Assembly (NCBI GenBank): GCA_031283895.1
Contig: JAITAV010000011.1
Location: 1-61,639, forward strand
Origin: Puniceicoccales bacterium
GTDB taxonomy: Bacteria; Verrucomicrobiota; Verrucomicrobiia; Opitutales; UBA9783
DNA: 61,639 nt
Direction of reading: 5' to 3'
The notes under the pieces are model-generated. The model was not told the origin of the DNA, ran no database searches, and was given only the letters and a program-made list of their open reading frames with translations. This document shows positions 61,517 to 61,639 of the stretch, piece by piece. Positions within the stretch are counted from its first letter, which is position 1. The number at the start of each line of letters is the position of its first letter. The position numbers were made by a program, and so were the translations under genes.

Positions 61517-61639
61517 GACCCAAGACCCAAGACCCAAGACCCAAGACCCAAGACCCAAGACCCAAGACCCAAGACCCAAGACCCAAGACCCAAGACCCAA
61601 GACCCAAGACCCAAGACCCAAGACCCAAGACCCAAGACC
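61517..61639. repeat. 7-bp tandem repeat (GACCCAA / TTGGGTC) running off the window
   Basis: Perfect repetition of the heptamer from about 61517 to the last base, roughly 17 units, with no variant copies seen. The minus strand is open through the repeat and would encode a seven-residue repeat (GSWVLGL). The array continues past the window edge, so its full length is unknown. Such perfect short arrays usually reflect slippage and are hypervariable. Confidence 0.95.

Noticed and set aside
61292-61621. 109-codon minus-strand frame with GSWVLGL repeats
   Set aside because: The repeated part is simply the heptamer array translated; the rest runs out of frame with the P-loop remnant and has no domain.

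Overview
The window looks like a chromosomal segment of a diderm (LPS-producing) bacterium, AT-rich in its single-copy genes. LpxA, a lipid A type acyltransferase fused to a heptosyltransferase-like domain, a complete set of type II secretion system (T2SS) cytoplasmic, inner-membrane, pseudopilin and secretin genes, and DapA/DapB place it among Gram-negative bacteria with peptidoglycan. The mix of a DhnA-type class I aldolase, a DUF374 acyltransferase, an McsA-like zinc protein, RNase G and the gene order suggests Verrucomicrobiota (Opitutia/Puniceicoccales-like, possibly host-associated). This assignment is inference; there is no rRNA in the window to test it.

Layout. 0-5 kb: a possible structured RNA with a terminator, a DUF374 acyltransferase, then two large tandem paralogs on the minus strand. 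The upstream one carries HD-phosphohydrolase-like residues and the downstream one has lost them; a 42-bp direct repeat flanks the second. 4.9-5.1 kb: tRNA-Lys and tRNA-Thr. 5.4-12.5 kb: a dicarboxylate symporter, an orphan GspE/PilB-like ATPase, a site-2 protease, and an operon trxB / mcsA-like / relE-like / pssA / yraN. 13-14.3 kb: an 18-bp minisatellite encoding hexapeptides, overlapping a prepilin-like gene. 14.7-22.4 kb: alaS, ftsA, ruvA, dapB, dapA, ksgA, rpsU. 22.5-33.4 kb: the T2SS operon in the order G-H-I-J-K-L-M-D-(exported protein)-E-F, followed by rpsU. 34-38 kb: rodA, RNase G and gapA. 38-40 kb: decayed DNA, including a broken copy of a gene family that recurs at 48 kb. 40-47.7 kb: rpsI, rplM, the aldolase, a sodium/solute symporter fused to a degenerate histidine kinase, rsmI and the acyltransferase-glycosyltransferase fusion. 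49-52 kb: a dnaA region with a candidate origin, and rnhB. 52.5-54 kb: two exported proteins, one a probable zinc metallopeptidase resembling the M91/NleD effector family. 54-61 kb: tgt, trkH-trkA, frr-pyrH, lpxA. The window ends in a 7-bp tandem repeat next to a P-loop gene remnant.

How they fit. The T2SS, the exported metallopeptidase and the other signal-peptide proteins suggest export of proteins toward a host or the environment. Many first-in-operon genes show a sigma70-type promoter whose -10 box ends only 6-8 nt before the start codon, with no Shine-Dalgarno sequence, whereas several genes inside operons have one. Leaderless transcription therefore looks like a recurrent strategy here. 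The accessory material (HD paralogs, repeat-bearing ORFs, frameshifted two-repeat proteins, tandem repeats) is concentrated in a few islands between compact housekeeping operons.
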